DNA of 56,563 bases from Paraburkholderia ginsengiterrae (GTDB lineage Bacteria; Pseudomonadota; Gammaproteobacteria; Burkholderiales; Burkholderiaceae), in contig NZ_LXKA01000336.1 in NCBI RefSeq assembly GCF_001645125.1, positions 1 to 56,563 on the forward strand, in the 5' to 3' direction. The notes beneath the pieces are model-generated. The model was not told the DNA's origin, searched no databases, and saw only the letters and a list, made by a program, of their open reading frames with translations. Numbering within the stretch: the first letter of the stretch is position 1; each line of letters begins with the position of its first letter. A program made the position numbers and the translations under genes. Positions 33,388-44,528 of the stretch are shown piece by piece.

Positions 33388-34206
33388 TCAAGCACGTGCC
33401 GGCACGACTTGGCAGTAAAGCACACCTAAGCCCGCGTAATTGCGGGCTTTTTTCGTTTTTAACCTGGCATGGCCTTGCAGTACGAGATGCCTCGCCATAT
33501 CCACGCGCCGTTGGACCAGATAGGCATGGGGGGCGACGCCGATTGCTTTCTTGAAGGCCCTGAGCAGATGAAAGGAGCTCATTCCCGCAGCCTGCGCGAT
33601 GATGTCGAGGGACGGGTTGGCGGCGACATGCGCGTCGATATAGTCCCGGGCACGTTTGACTGCACCCGGCATTGATGGTGTCGCGCTTCGTAGCGGGCGG
33701 GAAAGCTGTCCGTGGCGCTGTACCAACTGAAATATGGCTGCCGTCAGGCGCGAAGTCTTTTCGAGTTGTGTCGCATCACGTAGTTCTGATGAGACGTGCG
33801 CTTCATGTAACAGTTGCATAGTCTGCGGGTCATCGATGACCGTCTGCGGGAAATGCAAGGTCGCCCCGACATCCTCGCTTTCTTTGGCAAGCAGGCTTGT
33901 GAGGCCAGCGACGGGCAAGTAGATCATCCTGTAGTCCCATCCGTCTCCGGATACGGGGCGACCTTCGTGTAAGGTGTGAGGATTGATCGCGCAGATTGTG
34001 CCTTCCGGCATGATCACCCGACGCCCGCGGCCATCCAGCCAGGCCTGCGCACCGCGTTCGATTACGCCGAGTGCAAATTCATCATGCGCATGGGGAGGAA
34101 AGCGGTGTGTACGGTACGTCGCTTTCAGCAGTTCCGCGCCCGCGAACGCCGGTTCGCACCAGAACTTCACCTGATTCGGACGCGAGGAAGTGCGGGAGGA
34201 GCTCAT
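33388..34206 (-). pseudogene. AraC-family regulator lacking its second helix-turn-helix
   Basis: From ATG 34206 (MSSSRTSSRPNQVKFW) the frame gives 272 residues. The N-terminal cupin-like effector domain is intact (THRFPPHAHDEFALGVIERG). The first helix-turn-helix is present (SLDIIAQAAGMSSFHLLRAFKKAIG, in part). AraC proteins continue with a linker helix and a second helix-turn-helix. Here homology stops after ARHLVLQGHA and the last ~25 codons are simply the antisense of the guaA terminator and flank. The protein therefore probably cannot bind DNA normally. It lies 60 bp downstream of the EamA gene, which it may once have regulated. Confidence 0.72.
33428..33453 (+). terminator. Rho-independent terminator after guaA
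   Basis: AAGCCCGC/GCGGGCTT stem with a 6-nt loop and a T6 tail, 47 bp after the guaA stop. The truncated AraC-type gene on the other strand reads straight through it. Confidence 0.93.
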
Positions 34207-34266
34207 GTATGACGATTTCCAAACGACCCGAACGCGGTCGAATTGATCCGACAAACGCCGCGGTAC

Positions 34267-35184
34267 TCAGTTGAGCGCCGCACGCGTCCGCGACGCGCCG
34301 GCAACCCTTGCGCGCGGCCGGCTCTGAAGCAGGTAGACGCCCGCAAGAATGGCCGCCATCGCAAGCAGATGGAGTGGTCGCATAGGTTCGTGGCCGATCG
34401 ACAATCCCAGCAGCAATGCAATGACCGGCGGGATATACGTCACGCTGGAAGCCGCGACCGCGCCGAGCCGCCCGACGATGAAGTAATACAGAATGTAGGC
34501 GGCTCCGGTTCCGGTCAGACCGAGTCCCAGGACAAGCCCAAGCGCTGCACGCGGGTCACCCGTTACTCGCGCCATACCATGGAAGTCGGTGACGCAGCTG
34601 ACCACAACGAGCGCGAAGCCGATTTGCCACGTAGCCAGCGCGAGCGGTGAAAGGTCGAGGTTGGAGAGAAAGCGGCGCGCGTAGACGAACGAGCACCCGA
34701 CGCTCAGCGAGCCGGCGACCATGTAGGACACGCCGAGCAGATTGACGCCCGCCCCATGCGCATTCCACGGCTGCGCGATCAGCAGCACGCCGACGAAGCC
34801 ACTCGCGATGCCGATGATCATCCGCGGGGTCGGGCGTTCCTGCCGCAGTAACGCCCATGCGACGACGAAGGAAAACAGCGGGATCGCGCCGCTCAGCATG
34901 CCGGCCACGCTAGAAAGAAGCAGGGCTGCACCCTTCGCGAACGCGTAGTAGTAGACCACCGTGGCAAGCAAGGACATCACGATGAAATGATGCGCGTGGC
35001 GCAGATGGCGCCATTTCAGTTCCCCTCTGAACAGCGCCAGGGCGAGGATTGGCAGGAAACCGAGCAGCGTGCGTAGAAACACGATCTGGGAAGCCGATAT
35101 GTCAACGCTAGCCCATTTCATGAACATGAAGTTGGTGCCCCAGATGAGGCCGAGCGCAGCGAAGGCGAGGTAGGCGGGGTTCAT
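34267..35184 (-). CDS. EamA/DMT-family transporter (second copy)
   Basis: Probable inner membrane exporter of an unidentified small metabolite. It has 305 residues with ten predicted helices in two EamA halves, starting MNPAYLAFAALGLIWGTNFM. The second half opens GVSYMVAGSLSVGCSFVYARR. It is unlike the EamA protein at 28-29 kb beyond family level. A LysR-type gene diverges 100 bp away and an AraC-type remnant follows, so it is probably under LysR control. Confidence 0.88.
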   Translation of the reverse strand: MNPAYLAFAALGLIWGTNFMFMKWASVDISASQIVFLRTLLGFLPILALALFRGELKWRHLRHAHHFIVMSLLATVVYYYAFAKGAALLLSSVAGMLSGAIPLFSFVVAWALLRQERPTPRMIIGIASGFVGVLLIAQPWNAHGAGVNLLGVSYMVAGSLSVGCSFVYARRFLSNLDLSPLALATWQIGFALVVVSCVTDFHGMARVTGDPRAALGLVLGLGLTGTGAAYILYYFIVGRLGAVAASSVTYIPPVIALLLGLSIGHEPMRPLHLLAMAAILAGVYLLQSRPRARVAGASRTRAALN

Positions 35185-35259
35185 GGCGATGATCTCGATG
35201 GAGAGTTTCGAGTCTTGATTGTCTTCACGCCATCCATGCGCTACAACTGATTTAATTTC

Positions 35260-35274
35260 TTCTATGCAATAGAA
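35260..35274. promoter_or_regulatory. Palindromic candidate operator for the LysR regulator
   Basis: TTCTAT-GCA-ATAGAA, a perfect 15-bp inverted repeat in the short EamA-lysR gap. Its right end is 10 bp from the lysR ATG, where a Shine-Dalgarno would be expected; none is visible. Binding here would repress the regulator and could affect the divergent transporter. Confidence 0.5.
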
Positions 35275-35284
35275 AAACTACGCC

Positions 35285-36208
35285 ATGCAACCCATTCCTC
35301 CAATGAAAGCCTTGGTAGCTCTGGAAGCTGCGATGCGACTTGGCAGTTTTACTCTGGCTGCGCAGGAGCTGAGCGTGACGCCCGGCGCGGTAGGCCAGCA
35401 GATCCAGAAGCTCGAAGACTGGCTCGGTGTCGCCCTGTTCGTACGGCAGATACGGCAGGTAACGCCGACTGCCGCTGGTCGTGCGTATTTCGCCCGCATC
35501 CAGCCGGCGCTGCGGGAAATCATCCATGCCAGTCGCCTCCTGCGGGAACGGCACAGCAAGGGCGTTCGGCTATCGATGCCGCCGAGCTTCGCCGCGAAGT
35601 GGTTCGCCCCTCGAATGGCCGACTTTCTGCAGGTTCACCCGGGTATCGCGTTGAGCTTGAGTACGACCACCACGCTTGTTGATTTCGAATATGACGCGGT
35701 CGATCTCGCGGTCCGATATTTCGATGGCATCGATCCACACCTCGCGGTGCAGCTGCTTTGCACCGACGAAGTGCGCGCATACTGCAGCCCGGCTTACGCG
35801 AAGAAGCGGAAATTGAAACGGCCCGAAGATCTTCAGTCTGCGACGCTGCTTCACAATACGCTGCATCCTCACTGGAGGTCGTGGCTTACGCGCTTCAGCA
35901 GTCTTGCCGATGCGCAGATCGAGGCGATCAACGGGATTCAATTCGATCAGTCCTTGATGGCAATCGAGGCAGCCGTGCGTGCGCAAGGGATGGTCCTGAC
36001 AAGTCCCATCCTGGTGGAGGCGGAGCTGGCCGAAGGGGCGCTTGTCGAACTGTTCGGCAAGGCGCTGCAGTTGGCGAACGGATACTATCTGGTACACCCC
36101 GATACTGACGAGCTTCAACCGGCGATGAAATCGCTGAAAGCGTGGATGGCCGAGAGAATGACTGGCAGAAGCGCACCCTTGGATTCCAGCCGAGGAACAC
36201 ATCGATGA
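35285..36208 (+). CDS. LysR-type regulator, GcvA-like
   Basis: Transcription factor of 307 residues. The winged helix-turn-helix covers residues 5-65 (LVALEAAMRLGSFTLAAQEL, then SVTPGAVGQQIQKLEDWLG). The effector domain has the GcvA-type features LSMPPSFAAKWFAPRMADFL and DLAVRYFDG. It diverges from the EamA gene, the common regulator-exporter layout. The C-terminal effector lobe is complete, ending about LKAWMAERM. Confidence 0.9.
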   Translation: MQPIPPMKALVALEAAMRLGSFTLAAQELSVTPGAVGQQIQKLEDWLGVALFVRQIRQVTPTAAGRAYFARIQPALREIIHASRLLRERHSKGVRLSMPPSFAAKWFAPRMADFLQVHPGIALSLSTTTTLVDFEYDAVDLAVRYFDGIDPHLAVQLLCTDEVRAYCSPAYAKKRKLKRPEDLQSATLLHNTLHPHWRSWLTRFSSLADAQIEAINGIQFDQSLMAIEAAVRAQGMVLTSPILVEAELAEGALVELFGKALQLANGYYLVHPDTDELQPAMKSLKAWMAERMTGRSAPLDSSRGTHR

Positions 36209-37033
36209 ATCGAAGACCTGTCGGGCGGGCGAGTGCGCATTCTCACGCAGGAAACGCTAAAGGTTAAGCCCGCCGATGACCTCGCCAAGGCACGTCCGAA
36301 TCCGATGATCAATGGTTATCGGGAGTGCCTGGGTTGCCTTGTCGACGCTGCGTGCAAAGCCAGCCAGTAGTCGGCGCAACGCGCACGCCACCTTCCTATT
36401 GAGGGACCTGACATGCGAAATCTGTCTGGAAGCGACTGTCGGATATCAAGATGCGCCTTGCCTCATGCAACGAGGAAGCTGCCGCGCTCAGTCGGCGTTC
36501 CCCTGCTGTCCGTCGTAGTCGGCCGCCAGCGGTCGAGACTTTGCAGCTGTTTTCGTCAGCTCCGCTCACGCGTGATTGAACGTCGTCTGGGAAAGAGCGG
36601 ATCACGGACAAGTGGTGCGGATCGCCGCTAACGGCACGGTATAGCTTGCGCATGAAGTCATCGGTAGCCGCATCGTGCTCACGTGAGGGCACAGTAATCT
36701 TCAGGGTTTGGCTATATTGCGCACGACGAGTTGCGCGAACGGTAGCTTCAAGGGCCATCGCGTCGTCGTTCGTCATGAACCGGGAATCCTCGCCGCGCCG
36801 CTTCTTGGCGCTCAAATCGACCCCCTAACCTTCGCACGTTCTCCTCTACGGTTGCGTCCTGAAACAGGTCACACTAATCTGCCATATCCGATTGCAGTAT
36901 TCGTGGGCCTATAGCGCTTCAAGCTGCCGTCCACCTATGTTGGTTGGAAGGACACTGGTTCTCTGACCGCGCGTCCAAATACACCTGAACATTTCGCGGT
37001 ACAAAACAATACGAAATCGTACGCGTGCCGTGC
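36209..37033. other. Gene-poor region after the LysR gene
   Basis: About 825 bp with no convincing gene. The longest frame is leftward at 36396-36815 (139 codons, or 126 from an internal ATG at 36776). Its first half (MTNDDAMALEATVRATRR) has some protein-like character but its second half does not, and I recognise no domain. Base composition is lower in GC than the flanking genes. It looks like decayed or transferred DNA. Confidence 0.5.
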
Positions 37034-37267
37034 CTATGTTTGACCGCCAGTAGCCTTGCGCCCCTTCCTTTGTAATTTGCGGCAAACATCCGTTAGCAGC
37101 CAGCGCGCAACGACGTCGGGTAGGTTCATCCCGTGCGACGCGAACTTGATCTCATCCTTGTAGTACACGATGACCGAGCCACCGATGACGCGGAACATCC
37201 CCGTGTACTTCACACCGTCAAGCTCGACTTCGACGGGTTTCGTTGTTTCGTAGTCTTCTGCTGGCAC
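37034..37267 (-). CDS. Small hypothetical protein
   Basis: A 77-residue frame from GTG 37267. The sequence looks like a real small beta-rich protein: VEVELDGVKYTGMFRVIGGS, then VIVYYKDEIKFASHGM, an amphipathic helix LPDVVARWLLTDVCRKLQR, and a basic tail. No Shine-Dalgarno sequence is evident and the start is uncertain. I do not recognise the family. It is the only plausible gene in the 2-kb gap between the LysR gene and the chemoreceptor. Confidence 0.45.
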   Translation of the reverse strand: MPAEDYETTKPVEVELDGVKYTGMFRVIGGSVIVYYKDEIKFASHGMNLPDVVARWLLTDVCRKLQRKGRKATGGQT

Positions 37268-38213
37268 GTTTGGTGAAATGAAGTCAAAAGGAAAACTTAG
37301 CCCGTAAGCACTCGAACGTCAATGCGATATGCACTCATGCGGCAACATTGGGCAAATCGTGTCGCGCTTGGTATGCAACCACATTCGCGCCCACTCGCGA
37401 ACAGGATGCGTTATTTGTGAGAAGACAGTGGGTTTCCACGACGGAGGGTCCGCAAGCGGGGTGGGTGCAGCCGATCATGGACAGGCAGTGACTGCGTGCA
37501 TGAAAACGCATGCTGATTGCAGCGTTCTAAAAAACAACGATTCAGATCGCGGCGTATCGGCTTGGCAGTGTTTCGGGCGATATCTATTTCCATCCCGGTC
37601 GACTTGAGCCGATCATCGTCGAACCGGGATGGGCTATTAGAATTCGCCTCCCGGATTCCCGAGAATCAGTCGATGGGTGCGATGTCAGACCGAGGCGAGC
37701 ATTGCCTCTCGAAGTGTTACCGGAGCGCAAGGTTCGACCTTGCTCGGATCGGACTAGGCGCTGATTGGATTCCTACAACAATTTCAGGGAATCCCTACAC
37801 AATCCTCACTGCAGAGATAGCAGCACAGTGCCGTATACCGATGTAGCAGCCGTGATTATTTGCGTGCTACCTCTGACATTGCGATATCTCCAGGGCGTGA
37901 CTCGAATACTATGGGCGCAACGAGGACAACGTTGCGCAAACAATAACATTCGAGATCATCCGCGCGCCTGCACCGAAATCTTGCTGGAAAAATTGAGTGA
38001 ATCTGGTCCCGAGATGAACTGACTTGCTGAATATTCATTTCGAATAGGATTGCTTATTATATTACGAATATGCTTGATAAGCTGCCGCTATCTTCGGATG
38101 AATCTGGGTAACGGGGTGCCGATTTTTCTTTCCTGGAACTGCGCACAAAATTGTGCGTATCCAGAGCAATGACCTGCAAAGGCAAAGGTTCTTCGACTTC
38201 ACGGGGTGGCAGT
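37268..38213. other. Gene-poor, AT-richer region before the chemoreceptor
   Basis: About 945 bp without a supported gene; frames on both strands are short and have poor codon use. It contains one long inverted repeat (37591-37631) and an AT-rich stretch near 38040-38070 (GCTTATTATATTACG) that may hold the chemoreceptor promoter. I could not find a sigma-28 motif. Confidence 0.5.
37591..37631. repeat. Inverted repeat in the gene-poor region
   Basis: CATCCCGGTCGAC at 37591-37603 pairs with GTCGAACCGGGATG at 37618-37631 with one bulged base and a 14-nt loop. There is no T-run. It could be an old terminator or the edge of a mobile element. Confidence 0.6.
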
Positions 38214-39899
38214 ATGAAATTCGGCAACATGAGACTTGGCACTAAACTGATCAGTGCTTTTGTACTGGTTTGCCTGATCGGTGCAGTTGTAAGCGGAATC
38301 GGAATCCGCAATATGGCCAGGATCAACGATGCGGGCGACCGAATATACCGGCTTGACCTGATTGGGTTGTCTCTGGCACAGAAGGGAGACGTCGGACTGC
38401 TCGAGGCGGCACGCTCGCTGCGCAACGCCATTCTGTCTTCCGCCTCCGAACAGCGAGCCGGGTTCCTCGGCCAAAGCGAGCAAAGCCTTGCTGCGGCGCG
38501 CGAATCGCTCGACAAAGCCAGGCCGCTATTTCAAAGCGAGGAAGGTAAGGCGGTGTTCGCCAATCTCGATCAGGCCTGGCATGACTACGACCAGGCCTTC
38601 AAGGAGATGGCAAAGAAAATCAGCGCTGCCCCTTTACAGGATCGCACGGAACTCGCCGAGCACCTGTTCGGAGATTTCCGTGAGAAGGCCAACAAGATTG
38701 ACGAGTTGGTGAACACCCTGGTGAGCAGGAAGCAGGAGAACGCAAAGGTTGCCGCCGCATCCAATCAGGACCTGTACGTGGAAAGTCGGAATTTGATGAT
38801 CGCCCTGGTGATCTTCTCTACGTTGGCGGGAATCGGAATCGGCATGTGGCTCACGCATAGCCTGACGCGGCAACTCGGAACGGAGCCCGCGATTGCTGCT
38901 GACCTGGCGAAAAGCGTCGCGCAAGGCGATCTCAGCGTGAACATCGACTTGCGGCCTGGCGACACGAGTAGCCTGATGGCCTCGCTGAAGAACATGCGCG
39001 ACAGCCTGTTGCGGGTTGTGTCGAATGTACGTCAGAACGCCGACGGTGTCGCTACCGCAAGCGCACAGATCGCCCAGGGCAATCTGGATCTGTCAAGTCG
39101 CACCGAGGAGCAGGCGAGTGCGCTGGAAGAAACCGCTGCTTCAATGGAGCAACTCACCGCTACCGTCAAACAGAATGCAGAAAATGCCGCTGTGGCCAGC
39201 GAGCTGTCGCGCACCGCGAGTAGGATCGCAGTAAAAGGCGGGGAGGTTGTCGATGAGGTCGTCGAAACGATGACTGGGATCAACGACAGCTCGAAGAAGA
39301 TTGCCGAGATTATCAGCGTGATCGACGGTATCGCGTTCCAGACCAATATCCTGGCGCTGAACGCTGCGGTGGAAGCGGCGCGTGCCGGTGATCAGGGGCG
39401 TGGCTTCGCTGTAGTCGCTGGGGAAGTGCGCAATCTGGCACAGCGCAGCGCTGCTGCGGCGAAGGAAATCAAGACCCTGATCTCGACCAGCGTCGAGCGT
39501 GTACACCAGGGCACTGCCCTGGTAAATCAAGCTGGCACGACGATGTCCGAGATCGTGGTCGCGATCAAACGTGTGACCGATGTCGTCGGTGAGATCAGTG
39601 TTGCCAGCAACGAGCAGAGCGTCGGCGTGGGGCAAGTGGGGGAGGCAGTAAGCCAGATGGACCAGGTTACGCAGCAGAACGCTGCGTTGGTAGAAGAGAG
39701 CGCTGCGGCGGCAGAAAGCCTGAAATCGCAGGCCCAGCAACTGGTGCATGCGGTAGCGGTGTTCAAACTGTCGGACGGGGCCACATCTGCCATTGATGGC
39801 ACGACAGCATCGGTGAGAATTCCAGCCAAAGTACCCGGCGGTAGGAATCGGGTTGAAAGTTTGGGTGCTTCCGCAATCCAGGGGCAGTTTCAAGGTTAA
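38214..39899 (+). CDS. Methyl-accepting chemotaxis protein
   Basis: Inner membrane chemoreceptor that signals through CheA/CheW to the flagellar motor. The start ATG 38214 (MKFGNMRLGTKLISAF), with GGGGTGG upstream, gives 561 residues. TM1 is about residues 10-32, followed by a four-helix periplasmic sensor domain of about 150 residues and TM2 around ALVIFSTLAGIGIGMWL. HAMP and the methylated coiled coil follow. The hairpin tip has the conserved GIAFQTNILALNAAVEAARA and GFAVVAGEVRNLAQRS. There is no CheR-docking pentapeptide at the C-terminus. Confidence 0.95.
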   Translation: MKFGNMRLGTKLISAFVLVCLIGAVVSGIGIRNMARINDAGDRIYRLDLIGLSLAQKGDVGLLEAARSLRNAILSSASEQRAGFLGQSEQSLAAARESLDKARPLFQSEEGKAVFANLDQAWHDYDQAFKEMAKKISAAPLQDRTELAEHLFGDFREKANKIDELVNTLVSRKQENAKVAAASNQDLYVESRNLMIALVIFSTLAGIGIGMWLTHSLTRQLGTEPAIAADLAKSVAQGDLSVNIDLRPGDTSSLMASLKNMRDSLLRVVSNVRQNADGVATASAQIAQGNLDLSSRTEEQASALEETAASMEQLTATVKQNAENAAVASELSRTASRIAVKGGEVVDEVVETMTGINDSSKKIAEIISVIDGIAFQTNILALNAAVEAARAGDQGRGFAVVAGEVRNLAQRSAAAAKEIKTLISTSVERVHQGTALVNQAGTTMSEIVVAIKRVTDVVGEISVASNEQSVGVGQVGEAVSQMDQVTQQNAALVEESAAAAESLKSQAQQLVHAVAVFKLSDGATSAIDGTTASVRIPAKVPGGRNRVESLGASAIQGQFQG

Positions 39900-39943
39900 C
39901 GCGGAGCGGCTTCTATGTAGTGAAATCAGGAATCTGCAGGACG

Positions 39944-40022
39944 GTCGGCCATGAGGCATCATTCGCCCGACTTGCGGTTCGGACATTCAGACTTCGGTGC
40001 CACTCAGAAACCGGCCATTCGA
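39944..40022. repeat. Degenerate dispersed repeat, copy A
   Basis: A noncoding ~80-bp stretch between the chemoreceptor and kinase genes that resembles 55636-55716 at roughly 70% identity by eye. Shared blocks include TCGGCCATGA, TCATTCGC, CAGAC and CGGCC. Confidence 0.5.
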
Positions 40023-40096
40023 TTGATGAGGACAAACGATGCCCCGGCGGGAGGCAACCGGTTTCGATGGCTCGCATGCGGGTTCTGCGCTCCCAA

Positions 40097-42948
<2,852 letters not shown>

Positions 42949-42952
<4 letters not shown>

Positions 42953-44082
42953 GGGCGTTGCCAGATGCGGCGATAGATGTCGCGATAGCCGTCGGCCGGG
43001 TCGTAGAGTAGACGATCGCCGCCGTCTGCGGCGATGTTCTCCGCTGTCACGAGATGCACCGGAACCATGTAATCCGTGACGCCTCTCCCGGCGAAGAGCC
43101 GGTTCATCTCGTCGACCAACTGCCAGCCGTGCAGATTCAGGGGTTCGGCCACGGTGCCCGTCTGGAAGGTGCCCGCCCGGATACGCAGGAAGGCGGACTC
43201 GCTGCCGTCACCAGCCGACAGCATGGCCATGGCGGCGCTCGGCATTCCGGCCTGGGTCAGCACCGGGGCGGCGTAGTCGAAGTAGATGTCGTTGACGGCC
43301 AGCGCATGCGTCCAGCGCTTGCCATACCGTGCGAGCAAGGTGCGTGTCGCGCCCGGCATCAGTTCCTGGCTGCGTGAGATCGCCACGTCGTGCACTTCGA
43401 GCAAGGTGCAGCCGCTGCACTCGCGTACGACCGCAGCCATTTCATCCGCCTTGGTTTGCGCAATCCGGAAATTGGAGTCGGTAAAGATGACGACTCCCGC
43501 ATGCCCGCCGGACTGCACGATAGCCGCCAGCGCGGTCACGCGCGCGACCTCAAGCGGATCTGTCTCCACGTTCATCGCCACGGGCGTGCCAGGTACCGGT
43601 CCGGGTTGGGCCGCGACATGCCAGCCGACGATGGGAATGCTCCGCTCGGCAAACGGCCGCAGCCCGGGCAACAGGGCGCGCGCATCGCCACCGACGATGA
43701 TCAGACCGTCTGGATGACTTGCCAGTGCATTCGCAAGCATCTTCAGCCGCAGGTCCGGCGTGCCGCCAGAATCGAATATCCTTACGCTCCAGCCGATGAC
43801 TTTGGCCGCCTCCAGCACACCGTCGACAACGCCGACGATGCCGCCATTGCGCAAATCCTCGGCGACGATAGCGACGCGTTTCCCGGGTTGTGCGCGCGGC
43901 CCATTGCGCGGGCCGTTCCAGGGTGCAGCGGGTTGCGCCGCGACATCGACGACACGCTTCGCTTCGGCCAGATAGTCCTTCGCCGCGACTGTGGTCCCGG
44001 GCAGCGGGGCAGTCGGCATACCCTGCGCCGCGGCAACCGAAAGCACGCACACGCAACTCCATGCCAGAAGCAAGCCCCTCAT
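42949..44082 (-). CDS. Periplasmic binding protein, sugar-binding type, paired with the sensor kinase
   Basis: Type I periplasmic binding fold (Peripla_BP_4 / LacI-like) of 377 residues from the ATG near 44082 (MRGLLLAWSCVCVLSV), preceded by TTGGGGAACAGC. A signal peptide ends about SVAAAQG. The two-lobed core is visible: KRVAIVAEDLRNGGIVGVVDG, then DGLIIVGGDARAL, MNVETDPLEVARVTALAAI, and ALAVNDIYFDY. No ABC permease or ATPase gene is nearby, and the gene overlaps the kinase start by 4 bp. It probably delivers ligand status to the kinase sensor domain, as TorT does for TorS and LuxP for LuxQ. The ligand is unknown. Confidence 0.9.
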
Positions 44083-44528
44083 GCTGTTCCCCAAGGGCCC
44101 CATCGGGGTTAAATGACCGCATTGACGACGCACCTGAATGCCTCGCGCTGGGTGACCCTGCGAATAAAGATAGTACACCCCGATGGCAGCGAGTTATCGG
44201 TCATGCGCTGCCGCCGCGCGCGAGCAGAGCGATGACCGTTCGCTAGTTCGTCGAGAGGTGTGGTCCGCCGAGCGCAACGTGCGAAGTCTGATTGGTGTCC
44301 GGCGGTGCTGTGTTCCGCTATCTGTCATCGCGCGACGCGATGGCAAGCTCGTGAAACGATGATTCGCAAGCGTCGACCGTCGGAGGATTATTGTCTGGGC
44401 GCGACAGGCGTGAAGCTGTTGAGGCACGTCTGGGAAGGGCAGGGACGCCCGTTGAATGGCGTCTTGGCGAGCGCGCTTAAGGATCGCATCGAAAGCCATC
44501 CGGACATACCTATTTTCACGGAGACAGC
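44083..44528. other. Intergenic region between the binding protein and symporter genes
   Basis: About 445 bp separating divergent genes. Short frames on both strands (for example rightward 44260-44604) run into the symporter gene in another frame and have no domain. It must contain the promoters of both units; no consensus -35/-10 pair is convincing. ACGGAGACAGC just before 44529 is the symporter ribosome binding site. Confidence 0.5.

Noticed and set aside
36396-36815. 139-codon leftward frame as a gene
   Set aside because: Only its first half looks protein-like, no domain is recognisable and there is no ribosome binding site; left inside the gene-poor region note.
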